Assembly (NCBI RefSeq): GCF_051014445.1
Contig: NW_027488366.1
Coordinates: forward strand, 22,772,001-22,836,000
Direction of reading: 5' to 3'
Source of the DNA: Colletes latitarsis
Taxonomy: Eukaryota; Arthropoda; Insecta; Hymenoptera; Colletidae
DNA length: 64,000 bases
Shown piece by piece: positions 24,549 through 35,690 of this stretch. The translations under genes were made by a program, and so were the position numbers. The notes under the pieces are model-generated. The model ran no database searches. It worked only from the letters and a program-made list of their open reading frames with translations, and was not told the DNA's origin. The first letter of the stretch is position 1. Every line of letters begins with the position of its first letter.

Positions 24549-26597
24549 TTACTACGTGATACAAACCAGAATAAGGCCAGGATATGGCCAACAAGTATGC
24601 GAAAAATGCGCAGGTACGAGCCAGATGAGGGCAAATCCCGGATCTAACCGAGATATAACCGGCGTTATCCTCTAACATATTAATCGAAACCAGGTTTAAT
24701 TGGCTGCTTCGGTGTGGAACGTTATTATTACGGGATCCAAACCAGAAAAAACCCAGCATCTGGCCAACAAATATGCGAAAAACGCGAAAGTATGGGCCAG
24801 ATGATTGCAAATACCAGAACTAACCCAGACATAGCCAGCGTTATCCTCTAAAATACTATTCGGAACCAGCTTCTATTGACTGTTTCAGTGTGGTACCACA
24901 TAACTACGTGATCCAAATCAGCAAAAAGCCTAGGATCTGGCCAACAAGAATGCAAAAATGCGAAAGTACGGGCCAGATGAGGGCAAATCCCAGACCTAAC
25001 CGAGATATAACCGGCAATATCCTCTAAAATATTAATCGAAACTAGGTTTAATTGACTGTTTCGGTGTGGAACGTCATTATTACGTGATCCAAACCAGAAA
25101 AAACCCTGCATCTGGCCAACAAGTATGCGAGAAATGCGAAAGTACGAGCCAGATGATTGCAAATACCAGAACTAACCCAGACATAACCAGCGTTATCCTC
25201 TAAAACACTAATCGGAACCAGCTTCTATTGACTGTTTCAGTGTAGTACCACATTACTACGTGATACAAACCAGAAAAAGCCCAGGATCTGGCCAACAAGT
25301 ATGCGAGAAATGCGAAGGTACGAGCCAGATGAGGGCAAGTCCCAGACCTAACCGAGATATAACCGGCAATATCCTCTAAAATATTAATCGAAACTAGGTT
25401 TAATTGACTGTTTCGGTGTGGGACGTAATTATTACGTGATCCAAACCAGAAAAAACCCAGCATCTGGCCAACAAGTATGCGAAAAAAGCGAAAGTATGAG
25501 CAAGATGATTGCAAATACCAGAACTAACCCAGACATAGCCAGCGTTATCCTCCAAAATACTATTCGGAACCAGCTTCTATTGACTGTTTCAGTGTAGTAC
25601 CACATTACTACGTGATACAAACCAGAAAAAGGCCAGGATCTGGCCAACAAGTATGCGAGAAATGCGAAAGTACGAACCAGATGAGGGCAAATCCCAGACC
25701 TAACCGAGACAAAACCGGCGTTATCCTCTAAAATATTAATCGCAACCAGGTTTAATTGACTGTTCAGGTGTGGAACCTCATTACTACGGGATCCAAACCA
25801 GAAAAAACCCAGCATCTGGCAAACAAGTATGCGAAAAAAGCGAAAGTATGAGCCAGATGATTGCGAATACCAGAACTAACCCAGACATAACCAGCGTTAT
25901 CCTCTAAAACACTAATCGGAACCAGCTTTTATTGACCGTTTCAGTGAGGTACCTCATTACTACGTGGTCCAAACCAGAAAAAACCCAGGATCTGGCCAAC
26001 AAGTATGCGAAAAATGCGAAAGTACGGGCCAGATGAGGGCCAATCCCAGACCTAACCGAGACATAACCAGCGTTGTCCTCTAAAATACTATTCGGAACTA
26101 GCTTCTATTGACTGTTTCAGTGTGGTACCACATTACTACGTGATCCAAACCAGAAAAAGCCCAGGATCTGGCCAACAAGTATGCGAAAAATGCGAAAGTA
26201 CGGGCCAGATGAGGGCCAATCCCAGACCTAACCGAGACATAACCAGCGTTGTCCTCTAAAATACTATTCGGAACTAGCTTCTATTGACTGCTTCAGTGTG
26301 GTACCACATTACTACGTGATACAAACGAGAAAAAGCCCAGGATCTGGCCAACAAGTATGCGAAAAATGCGAAAGTACGAGCCAGATGAGGGCAAATCCCA
26401 GACCTAACCAAGACATAACCGGCGTTATCCTCTAAAATATTAATCGCAACCAGGATTAATTGACTGTTTCGGTGTGGAACCTAATTACTACGGGATCCAC
26501 ACCAGAAAAAACCCAGGATCTTCCCAACAAATATAAGAAAAACGCGAAAGTATGAGCCAGATGATTGCAAATACCAGAACTAACCCAGACATAGCCA

Positions 26598-26773
26598 GCG
26601 TTATCCTCTAAAATACTATTCGGAACCAGCTTCTATTGACTGTCTCAGTGTGGTACCACATTACTACGTGATACAAACCAGAATAAGGCCAGGATATGGC
26701 CAACAAGTATGCGAAAAATGCGCAGGTACGAGCCAGATGAGGGCAAATCCCGGATCTAACCGAGATATAACCG
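26598..26773 (+). repeat. Representative family B monomer, type B1 (dyad-bearing)
   Basis: This is the first half of the 352-bp B dimer. It runs GCGTTATCC, CTATTCGGAACCAGCTTC, TGTGGTACCACA, ACTACGTGATAC, GTATGCGAAAAATGCG, GTACGAGCCAGATGAGGGC and CCGAGATATAACC. I count nine CpG dinucleotides in it. The 12-bp palindrome around GGTACC is intact. Other copies of the type have AGCAAAAAGCCTAGG or AGAAAAAGCCCAGG in the middle. Confidence 0.9.
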
Positions 26774-27311
26774 GCGTTATCCTCTAACATATTAATCGAA
26801 ACCAGGTTTAATTGGCTGTTTCGGTGTGGAACGTCATTATTACGGGATCCAAACCAGAAAAAACCCAGCATCTGGACAACAAATATGCGAAAAACGCGAA
26901 AGTATGGGCCAGATGATTGCAAATACCAGAACTAACCCAGACATAGCCAGCGTTATCCTCTAAAATACTATTCGGAACCAGCTTCTATTGACTGTTTCAG
27001 TGTGGTACCACATAACTACGTGATCCAAATCAGCAAAAAGCCTAGGATCTGGCCAACAAGAATGCAAAAATGCGAAAGTACGGGCCAGATGAGGGCAAAT
27101 CCCAGACCTAACCGAGATATAACCGGCGTTATCCTCTAAAATATTAATCGCAACCAGGTTTAATTGACTGTTTCGGTGTGGAACTTCATTACTACGGGAT
27201 CCTAACCAGAAAAAACCCAGGATCTGGCCAATAAATATGCGAAAAACGCGAAAGTATGGGCCAGATGATTGCAAATACCAGAACTAACCCAGACATAGCC
27301 AGCGTAATCCT
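26608..27311 (+). repeat. 4-monomer (704-bp) tandem unit in family B, copy 1
   Basis: Two B dimers, one with GAATAAGGCCAGGATATGGC and one with CAGCAAAAAGCCTAGG, form a tetramer that repeats at +704 bp. The same tandem pair is present in macro-copy 3 at 48444-49851, so it predates that duplication. Confidence 0.85.
26774..26949 (+). repeat. Representative family B monomer, type B2 (dyad lost)
   Basis: This is the second half of the B dimer. It has TTAATCGAAACCAGG, TTTCGGTGTGGAACGTC, TTATTACGGGATCC, ATATGCGAAAAACGCG and GATGATTGCAAATACCAG, ending in GACATAGCCA. The GGTACC centre of the palindrome is replaced by GGAACG (GGAACC in other copies), so dyad symmetry is lost. I count eight CpG dinucleotides in it. 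Confidence 0.9.
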
Positions 27312-28015
27312 CTAAAATACTATTCGGAACCAGCTTCTATTGACTGTTTCAGTGTGGTACCACATTACTACGTGATACAAACCAGAATAAGGCCAGGATA
27401 TGGCCAACAAGTATGCGAAAAATGCGCAGGTACGAGCCAGATGAGGGCAAATCCCGGATCTAACCGAGATATAACCGGCGTTATCCTCTAACATATTAAT
27501 CGAAACCAGGTTTAATTGGCTGTTTCGGTGTGGAACGTCATTATTACGGGATCCAAACCAGAAAAAACCCAGCATCTGGCCAACAAATATGCGAAAAACG
27601 CGAAAGTATGGGCCAGATGATTGCAAATACCAGAACTAACCCAGACATAGCCAGCGTTATCCTCTAAAATACTATTCGGAACCAGCTTCTATTGACTGTT
27701 TCAGTGTGGTACCACATAACTACGTGATCCAAATCAGCAAAAAGCCTAGGATCTGGCCAACAAGAATGCAAAAATGCGAAAATACGGGCCAGATGAGGGC
27801 AAATCCCAGACCTAACCGAGATATAACCGGCGTTATCCTCTAAAATATTAATCGCAACCAGGTTTAATTGACTGTTTCGGTGTGGAACTTCATTACTACG
27901 GGATCCTAACCAGAAAAAACCCAGGATCTGGCCAATAAATATGCGAAAAACGCGAAAGTATGGGCCAGATGATTGCAAATACCAGAACTAACCCAGACAT
28001 AGCCAGCGTAATCCT
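27312..28015 (+). repeat. 4-monomer (704-bp) tandem unit in family B, copy 2
   Basis: This is the second tetramer. It keeps GAATAAGGCCAGGATATGGC in the first dimer and CAGCAAAAAGCCTAGG in the second. It differs in a few bases, such as AAAATACGGGCC where copy 1 has AAAGTACGGGCC. The repeat stops near 28016, where AATAATATTCGGAACCAGC begins a different dimer. Confidence 0.85.
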
Positions 28016-28357
28016 CTAAAATAATATTCGGAACCAGCATCTATTGACTGTTTCAGTGTGGTACCACATTACTACGTGATCCAAATCAGCAAAAAGCCTA
28101 GGATCTGGCCAACAAGAATGCAAAAATGCGAAACTACGGGCCAGGTGAGGGCAAATCCCAGACCTAACCGAGACATAACCAGCGTTATCCTCTAAAATAT
28201 TAATCGCAACCAGGTTTAATTGACTGTTTCGGTGTAATACCGCATTACTACGGGATCCTAACCAGAAAAAACCCAGCATCTGGCAAACAAGTATGCGAAA
28301 AAAGCGAAAGTATGAGCCAGATGATTGCGAATACCAGAGCTAACCCAGACATAACCA

Positions 28358-28533
28358 GCGTTATCCTCTAAAACACTAATCGGAACCAGCTTTTATTGAC
28401 CGTTTCAGTGAGGTACCTCATTACTACGTGGTCCAAACCAGAAAAAACCCAGGATCTGGCCAACAAGTATGCGAAAAATGCGAAAGTACGGGCCAGATGA
28501 GGGCCAATCCCAGACCTAACCGAGACATAACCA
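28358..28533 (+). repeat. Representative family B monomer, type B3 (GAGGTACCTC)
   Basis: This third B type interrupts the regular B1-B2 alternation. It runs CACTAATCGGAACCAGC, TTTTATTGACCGTTTC, TGAGGTACCTCA, ACTACGTGGTCC, GTATGCGAAAAATGCG and GTACGGGCCAGATGAGGGCC, ending in CCGAGACATAACCA. It has its own perfect 12-bp palindrome at 28409-28420. It usually joins a B2 monomer on the left to a B1-like monomer on the right. Confidence 0.88.
28409..28420. other. 12-bp palindrome, B3 form with paired changes
   Basis: TGAGGTACCTCA differs from the usual TGTGGTACCACA by two changes at symmetric positions (T to A and A to T), so dyad symmetry is kept. The same form occurs in the other B3 monomers, for example at 22601-22612. 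Confidence 0.85.
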
Positions 28534-29071
28534 GCGTTGTCCTCTAAAATACTATTCGGAACTAGCTTCCATTGACTGTTTCAGTGTGGTACCACATTAC
28601 TACGTGATCCAAACCAGAAAAAGCCCAGGATCTGGCCAACAAGTATGCGAAAAATGCGAAAGTATGGGCCAGATGATTGCAAATACCAGAACTAAGCCAG
28701 ACATAGCCAGCGTTATCCTCTAAAATACTATTCGGAACCAGCTTCTATTGACTGTTTCAGTGTGGTACCACATTACTACGTGATACAAACCAGAATAAGG
28801 CCAGGATATGGCCAACAAGTATGCGAAAAATGCGCAGGTGCGAGCCAGATGAGGGAAAATCCCGGATCTAACCGAGATATAACCGGCGTTATCCTCTAAC
28901 ATATTAATCGAAACCAGGTTTAATTGGCTGTTTCGGTGTGGAACCTCATTACTACGGGATCCAAACCAGAAAAAACCCAGGATCTTGCCAACAAATATGC
29001 GAAAAACGCGAAAGTATGGGCCAGATGATTGCAAATACCAGAACTAACCCAGACATAGCCAGCGTTATCCT

Positions 29072-30479
29072 CTAAAATACTATTCGGAACCAGCTTCTAT
29101 TGACTGTTTCAGTGTGGTACCACATAACTACGTGATCCAAATCAGCAAAAAGCCTAGGATCTGGCCAACAAGAATGCAAAAATGTGAAAGTACGGGCCAG
29201 ATGAGGGCAAATCCCAGACCTAACCGAGACATAACCGGCGTTATCCTCTAAAATATTAATCGCAACCAGGTTTAATTGACTGTTTCGGTGTGGAGCCTCA
29301 TTACTACGGGATCCTAACCAGAAAAAACCCAGGATCTGGCCAATAAATATGCGAAAAACGCGAAAGTATGGGCCAGATGATTGCAAATACCAGAACTAAC
29401 CCAGACATAGCCAGCGTTATCCTCTAAAATACTATTCGGAACCAGCTTCTATTGACTGTTTCAGTGTGGTACCACATTACTACGTGATCCAAATCAGCAA
29501 AAAGCCTAGGATCTGGCCAACAAGAATGCAAAAATGCGAAACTACGGGCCAGGTGAGGGCAAATCCCAGACCTAAACGAGACATAACCAGCGTTATCCTC
29601 TAAAATATTAATCACAACCAGGTTTAATTGACTGTTTCGGTGTAGTACCGCAATACTACGGGATCCTAACCAGAAAAAACCCAGCATCTGGCCAATAAAT
29701 ATGCGAAACACGCGAAAGTATGGGCCAGATGATTGCAAATACCAGAACTAACCCAGACATAGCCAGCGATATCCTCTAAAACACTAATCGGAACCAGCTT
29801 TTATTGACCGTTTCAGTGAGGTACCTCATTACTACGTGGTCCAAACCAGAAAAAACCCAGGATCTGGCCAACAAGTATGCGAAAAATGCGAAAGTACGGG
29901 CCAGATGAGGGCCAATCCCAGACCTAACCGAGACATAACCAGCGTTGTCCTCTAAAATACTATTCGGAACTAGCTTCCATTGACTGTTTCAGTGTGGTAC
30001 CTCATTACTACGTGGTCCAAACCAGAAAAAACCCAGGATCTGGCCAACAAGTATGCGAAAAATGCGAAAGTACAGGCCAGATGAGGGCCAATCCCAGACC
30101 TAACCGTGACATAACCAGCGTTGTCCTCTAAAATACTATTCGGAACTAGCTTCCATTGACTGTTTCAGTGTGGTACCACATTACTACGTGATCCAAACCA
30201 GAAAAAGCCCAGGATCTGGCCAACAAGTATGCGAAAAATGCGAAAGTACGGGCCAGATGAGGGCCAATCCCAGACCTAACCGAGATATAACCGGCGTTAT
30301 CCTCTAACATATTAATCGAAACCAGGTTTAATTGGCTGTTTCGGTGTGGAACGTCATTATTACGGGATCCAAACCAGAAAAAACCCAGCATCTGGCCAAC
30401 AAATATGCGAAAAACGCGAAAGTATGGGCCAGATGATTGCAAATACCAGAACTAACCCAGACATAGCCAGCGTTATCCT
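29072..30479 (+). repeat. 8-monomer (1408-bp) tandem unit in family B, copy 1
   Basis: Eight monomers repeat at an offset of exactly 1408 bp. The order is a CAGCAAAAAGCC dimer, a GTAGTACCGCAATACTACG dimer, then B3 and related monomers, then a dimer with TTATTACGGG. The rare AGCCAGCGATATCC is shared by both copies at about 29760 and 31168. Confidence 0.87.
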
Positions 30480-31887
30480 CTAAAATACTATTCGGAACCA
30501 GCTTCTATTGACTGTTTCAGTGTGGTACCACATAACTACGTGATCCAAATCAGCAAAAAGCCTAGGATCTGGCCAACAAGAATGCAAAAATGCGAAAGTA
30601 CGGGCCAGATGAGGGCAAATCCCAGACCTAACCGAGACATAACCGGCGTTATCCTCTAAAATATTAATCGCAACCAGGTTTAATTGACTGTTTCGGTGTG
30701 GAACCTCATTACTACGGGATCCTAACCAGAAAAAACCCAGGATCTGGCCAATAAATATGCGAAAAACGCGAAAGTATGGGCCAGATGATTGCAAATACCA
30801 GAACTAACCCAGACATAGCCAGCGTTATCCTCTAAAATACTATTCGGAACCAGCTCCTATTGACTGTTTCAGTGTGGTACCACATTACTACGTGATCCAA
30901 ATCAGCAAAAAGCCTAGGATCTGGCCAACAAGAATGCAAAAATGCGAAACTACGGGCCAGGTGAGGGCAAATCCCAGACCTAAACGAGACATAACCAGCG
31001 TTATCCTCTAAAATATTAATCACAACCAGGTTTAATTGACTGTTTCGGTGTAGTACCGCAATACTACGGGATCCTAACCAGAAAAAACCCAGCATCTGGC
31101 CAATAAATATGCGAAACACGCGAAAGTATGGGCCAGATGATTGCAAATACCAGAACTAACCCAGACATAGCCAGCGATATCCTCTAAAACACTAATCGGA
31201 ACCAGCTTTTATTGACCGTTTCAGTGAGGTACCTCATTACTACGTGGTCCAAACCAGAAAAAACCCAGGATCTGGCCAACAAGTATGCGAAAAATGCGAA
31301 AGTACGGGCCAGATGAGGGCCAATCCCAGACCTAACCGAGACATAACCAGCGTTGTCCTCTAAAATACTATTCGGAACTAGCTTCCATTGACTGTTTCAG
31401 TGTGGTACCTCATTACTACGTGGTCCAAACCAGAAAAAACCCAGGATCTGGCCAACAAGTATGCGAAAAATGCGAAAGTACAGGCCAGATGAGGGCCAAT
31501 CCCAGACCTAACCGTGACATAACCAGCGTTGTCCTCTAAAATACTATTCGGAACTAGCTTCCATTGACTGTTTCAGTGTGGTACCACATTACTACGTGAT
31601 CCAAACCAGAAAAAGCCCAGGATCTGGCCAACAAGTATGCGAAAAATGCGAAAGTACGGGCCAGATGAGGGCCAATCCCAGACCTAACCGAGATATAACC
31701 GGCGTTATCCTCTAACATATTAATCGAAACCAGGTTTAATTGGCTGTTTCGGTGTGGAACGTCATTATTACGGGATCCAAACCAGAAAAAACCCAGCATC
31801 TGGCCAACAAATATGCGAAAAACGCGAAAGTATGGGCCAGATGATTGCAAATACCAGAACTAACCCAGACATAGCCAGCGTTATCCT
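30480..31887 (+). repeat. 8-monomer (1408-bp) tandem unit in family B, copy 2
   Basis: This is the second octamer. Differences from copy 1 that I saw are single bases: AATGCGAAAG against AATGTGAAAG, GTGGAACCTC against GTGGAGCCTC, and CAGCTCCTATTG against CAGCTTCTATTG. A third copy begins at 31888 but departs after about two monomers. Macro-copy 3 has a single version of this octamer near 50.73-52.14 kb. Confidence 0.87.
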
Positions 31888-34800
31888 CTAAAATACTATT
31901 CGGAACCAGCTTCTATTGACTGTTTCAGTGTGGTACCACATAACTACGTGATCCAAATCAGCAAAAAGCCTAGGATCTGGCCAACAAGAATGCAAAAATG
32001 CGAAAGTACGGGCCAGATGAGGGCAAATCCCAGACCTAACCGAGACATAACCGGCGTTATCCTCTAAAATATTAATCGCAACCAGGTTTAATTGACTGTT
32101 TCGGTGTGGAACCTCATTACTACGGGATCCTAACCAGAAAAAACCCAGGATCTGGCCAATAAATATGCGAAAAACGCGAAAGTATGGGCCAGATGATTGC
32201 AAATACCAGAACTAACCCAGACATAGCCAGCGTTATCCTCTAAAATACTATTCGGAACCAGCTCCTATTGACTGTTTCAGTGTGGTACCACATTACTACG
32301 TGATCCAAATCAGCAAAAAGCCTAGGATCTGGCCAACAAGAATGCAAAAATGCGAAAGTACGGGCCAGGTGAGGGCAAATCCCAGACCTAAACGAGACAT
32401 AACCAGCGTTATCCTCTAAAATATTAATCGCAACCAGGTTTAATTGACTGTTTCGGTGTAGTACCGTATTACTACGGGATCCTAACCAGAAAAAACCCAG
32501 CATCTGGCCAATAAATATGCGAAAAACGCGAAAGTATGGGCCAGATGATTCCAAATACCAGAACTAACCCAGACATAGCCAGCGTTATCCTCTAAAATAC
32601 TATTCGGAACCAGCTTCTATTGACTGTTTCAGTGTGGTACCACATTACTACGCGATCCAAATCAGCAAAAAGCCTAGGATCTGGCCAACAAGAATGCAAA
32701 AATGCGAAACTACGGGCCAGGTGAGGGCAAATCCCAGACCTAACCGAGACATAACCAGCGTTATCCTCTAAAATATTAATCGCAACCAGGTTTAATTGAC
32801 TGTTTCGGTGTGGTACCGCATTACTACGTGATACAAACCAGAAAAAGGCCAGGATCTTGCCAATAAGTATGCGAAAATTGCGAAAGTACGAGCCAGATGA
32901 GGGCAAATCCCAGACCTAACCGAGACATAACCGGCGTTATCCTCTAAAATATTAATCGCAACCGGGTTCAATTGACTGTTTCGGTGTGGAACCTCGTTAC
33001 TACGGGATCCTAACCAGAAAAAAACCCAGGATCTGGCCAACAAATATGCGAAAAACGCGAAAGTATGAGCCAGATGATTGCAAATACCAGAACTAACGCG
33101 GGAATAGCCAGCGTTGTCCTCTAAAATACTATTCGGGTCCAGCTTTTATTGACTGTTTTAGTGTGGTACCACATTACTACGTGATCCAAACCAGAAAAAG
33201 CCCAGAATCTGGCCAACAAGTCCGCGAAAAATGCGAAGGTACGAGCCAGATGATTGCAAATACCAGAACTAACCGAGACATAACCTGCGTTATCCTCTAA
33301 AATTTTAATCGCAACCAGGTTTAATTGACTGTTTCAGTGTAGTACCACATTACTACGTGATCCTAACAATAGAAAAACACAGGATCTGGCCATTCAAGTA
33401 TGCGAAAAATGCGAAAGTACGAGCCAGATGAGGGCAAATCCCAGAACTAACCGAGACATAACCAGCGTTATCCTCTAAAATATTAATCGCAACCAGGTTT
33501 AATTGACTGTTTCAGTGTGGTCCCACATTACTACTTGGTCCAAGCCAGAACAAGGCCAGGATCTGGCCAACAAGTATGCGAGAAATGCGAAGGTACGAGC
33601 CAGATGAGGGCAAATCCCAGACCTAACCGAGATATATCCGGCAATATCCTCTAAAATATTAATCGAAACTAGGTTTAATTGACTGTTTCGGTGTGGAACG
33701 TCATTATTACGTGATCCAAACCAGAAAAAACCCAGCATCTGGCCAACAAGTATGCGAGAAATGCGAAAGTACGAGCCAGATGATTGCAAATACCAGAACT
33801 AACCCAGACATAACCAGCGTTATCCTCTAAAACACTAATCGGAACCAGCTTCTATTGACTGTTTCAGTGTAGTACCACATTAGTACGTGATACAAACCAG
33901 AAAAAGGCGAGGATCTGGCCAACAAGTATGCGAGAAATGCGAAGGTACGAGCCAGATGAGGGCAAGTCCCAGACCTAACCGAGATATAACCGGCAATATC
34001 CTCTAAAATATTAATCGAAACTTGGTTTAATTGACTGTTTCGGTGTGGAACGTCACTATTACGTGATCCAAACCAGAAAAAACCCAGCATCTGGCCAACA
34101 AGTATGCGAGAAATGCGAAAGTACGAGCCAGATGATTGCAAATACCAGAACTAACCCAGACATAACCAGCGTTATCCTCTAAAACACTAATCGGAACCAG
34201 CTTCTATTGACTGTTTCAGTGTAGTACCACATTACTACGTGATACAAACCAGAAAAAGGCCAGGATCTGGCCAACAAGTATGCGAGAAATGCGAAAGTAC
34301 GAACCAGATGAGGGCAAATCCCAGACCTAACCGAGACAAAGCCGGCGTTATCCTCTAAAATATTAATCGCAACCAGGTTTAATTGACTGTTCAGGTGTGG
34401 AACCTCATTACTACGGGATCCAAACCAGAAAAAACCCAGCATCTGGCAAACAAGTATGCGAAAAAAGCGAAAGTATGAGCCAGATGATTGTGAATACCAG
34501 AACTAACCCAGACATAACCAGCGTTATCCTCTAAAACACTAATCGGAACCAGCTTTTATTGACCGTTTCAGTGAGGTACCTCATTACTACGTGGTCCAAA
34601 CCAGAAAAAACCCAGGATCTGGCCAACAAGTATGCGAAAAATGCGAAAGTACGGGCCAGATGAGGGCCAATCCCAGACCTAACCGAGACATAACCAGCGT
34701 TGTCCTCTAAAATACTATTCGGAACTAGCTTCTATTGACTGTTTCAGTGTGGTACCACATAACTACGTGATCCAAATCAGCAAAAAGCCTAGGATCGTGC

Positions 34801-35659
34801 CAACAAGAATGCAAAAATGCGAAACTACGGGCCAGGTGAGGGCAAATCCCAGACCTAACCGAGACATAACCAGCGTTATCCTCTAAAATATTAATCGCAA
34901 CCAGGTTTAATTGACTGTTTCGGTGTAGTACCGCATTACTACGGGATCCTAACCAGAAAAAACCGAGCATCTGGCAAACAAGTATGCGAAAAAAGCGAAA
35001 GAATGAGCCAGATGATTGCGAATATCAGAACTAACCCAGACATAACCAGCGTTATCCTCTAAAACACTAATCGGAACCAGCTTTTATTGACCGTTTCAGT
35101 GAGGTACCTCATTACTACGTGGTCCAAACCAGAAAAAGCCTAGGGTCTGGCCAACAAGTATGCGAAAAATGCGAAAGTACGGGCCAGATGAGGGCCAATC
35201 CCAGACCTAACCGAGACATAACCAGCGTTGTCCTCTAAAATACTATTCGGAACTAGCTTCTATTGACTGTTTCAGTGTGGTACCACATTACTAGGTGATC
35301 CAAACCAGAAATGCCCAGGATCTGGCCAACAAGTATGCGAAAAATGCGAAAGTACGGGCCAGATGAGGGCCAATCCCAGACCTAACCGAGACATAACCAG
35401 CGTTGTCCTCTAAAATACTATTCGGAACTAGCTTCTATTGACTGTTTCAGTGTGGTACCACATTACTACGTGATACAAACCAGAAAAAGCCCAGGATCTG
35501 GCCAACAAGTATGCGAAAAATGCGAAAGTACGAGCCAGATGAGGGCAAATCCCAGACCTAACCAAGACATAACCGGCGTTATCCTCTAAAATATTAATCG
35601 CAACCAGGTTTAATTGACTGTTTCGGTGTGGAACCTCATTACTACGGGATCCTAACCAG

Positions 35660-35690
35660 AAAAAACCCAGGATCTGTTCAACGAGTATGT
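35660..35690 (+). other. B-to-A switch inside a hybrid monomer (site 1)
   Basis: GATCCTAACCAGAAAAAACC is of B2 type and GTTCAACGAGTATGTGAAG is of A type. The crossover lies in the shared stretch CCAGAAAAAACCCAGGATCT. The same join occurs 8457 bp downstream. Confidence 0.88.

Larger units (their letters stand above)
17888..35676 (+). repeat. Composite A+B macro-unit, copy 1 (~17.8 kb)
   Basis: This segment, family A then family B, is the longest version of a unit that restarts at 35677. The restart is a B-to-A switch after CCAGAAAAAACCCAGGATCT. The first roughly 25 bases of A after the switch (GTTCAACGAGTATGTGAAG) do not match 17.9 kb exactly, so the left edge is uncertain by a few tens of bases. 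From GAAAGTGTGAGTCTG onward the two agree. Confidence 0.82.
22509..35676 (+). repeat. Family B satellite block 1 (~75 monomers)
   Basis: The sequence changes within one monomer from A (AGTATGAGTCTGATGAG) to B (AGTATGAGCAAGATGATTGC) and stays B for about 13.2 kb. B alternates two main types. One starts CTATTCGGAACCAGCTTC and has GTGTGGTACCACATTAC. The other starts TTAATCGAAACCAGG or TTAATCGCAACCAGG, and has TTTCGGTGTGGAAC with GATGATTGCAAATACCAG. A third type, CACTAATCGGAACCAGC with GAGGTACCTC, interrupts the alternation. Minus-strand open frames of about 104 codons recur every 352 bp because the dimer repeats, and I do not call them genes. No other feature is seen. Confidence 0.93.

Noticed and set aside
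26774..26949. CENP-B box in B2 monomers (TTTCGGTGTGGAACG) or B1 (ATTCGGAACC)
   Set aside because: The words share TTCG and GGAA with the box but fail the essential NTTCGNNNNANNCGGGN core. The A is at the wrong spacing and CGGG is missing at the required position. The resemblance is not enough to call it.
22500..35676. Apparent strand inversion at A/B boundaries, because open frames change from plus to minus strand
   Set aside because: The same plus-strand anchors (TATCCTCTAAAATA, AGGTTTAATTGACTG, GGTACCACATTACTAC) run through both families in one direction. Only the distribution of stop codons changes.
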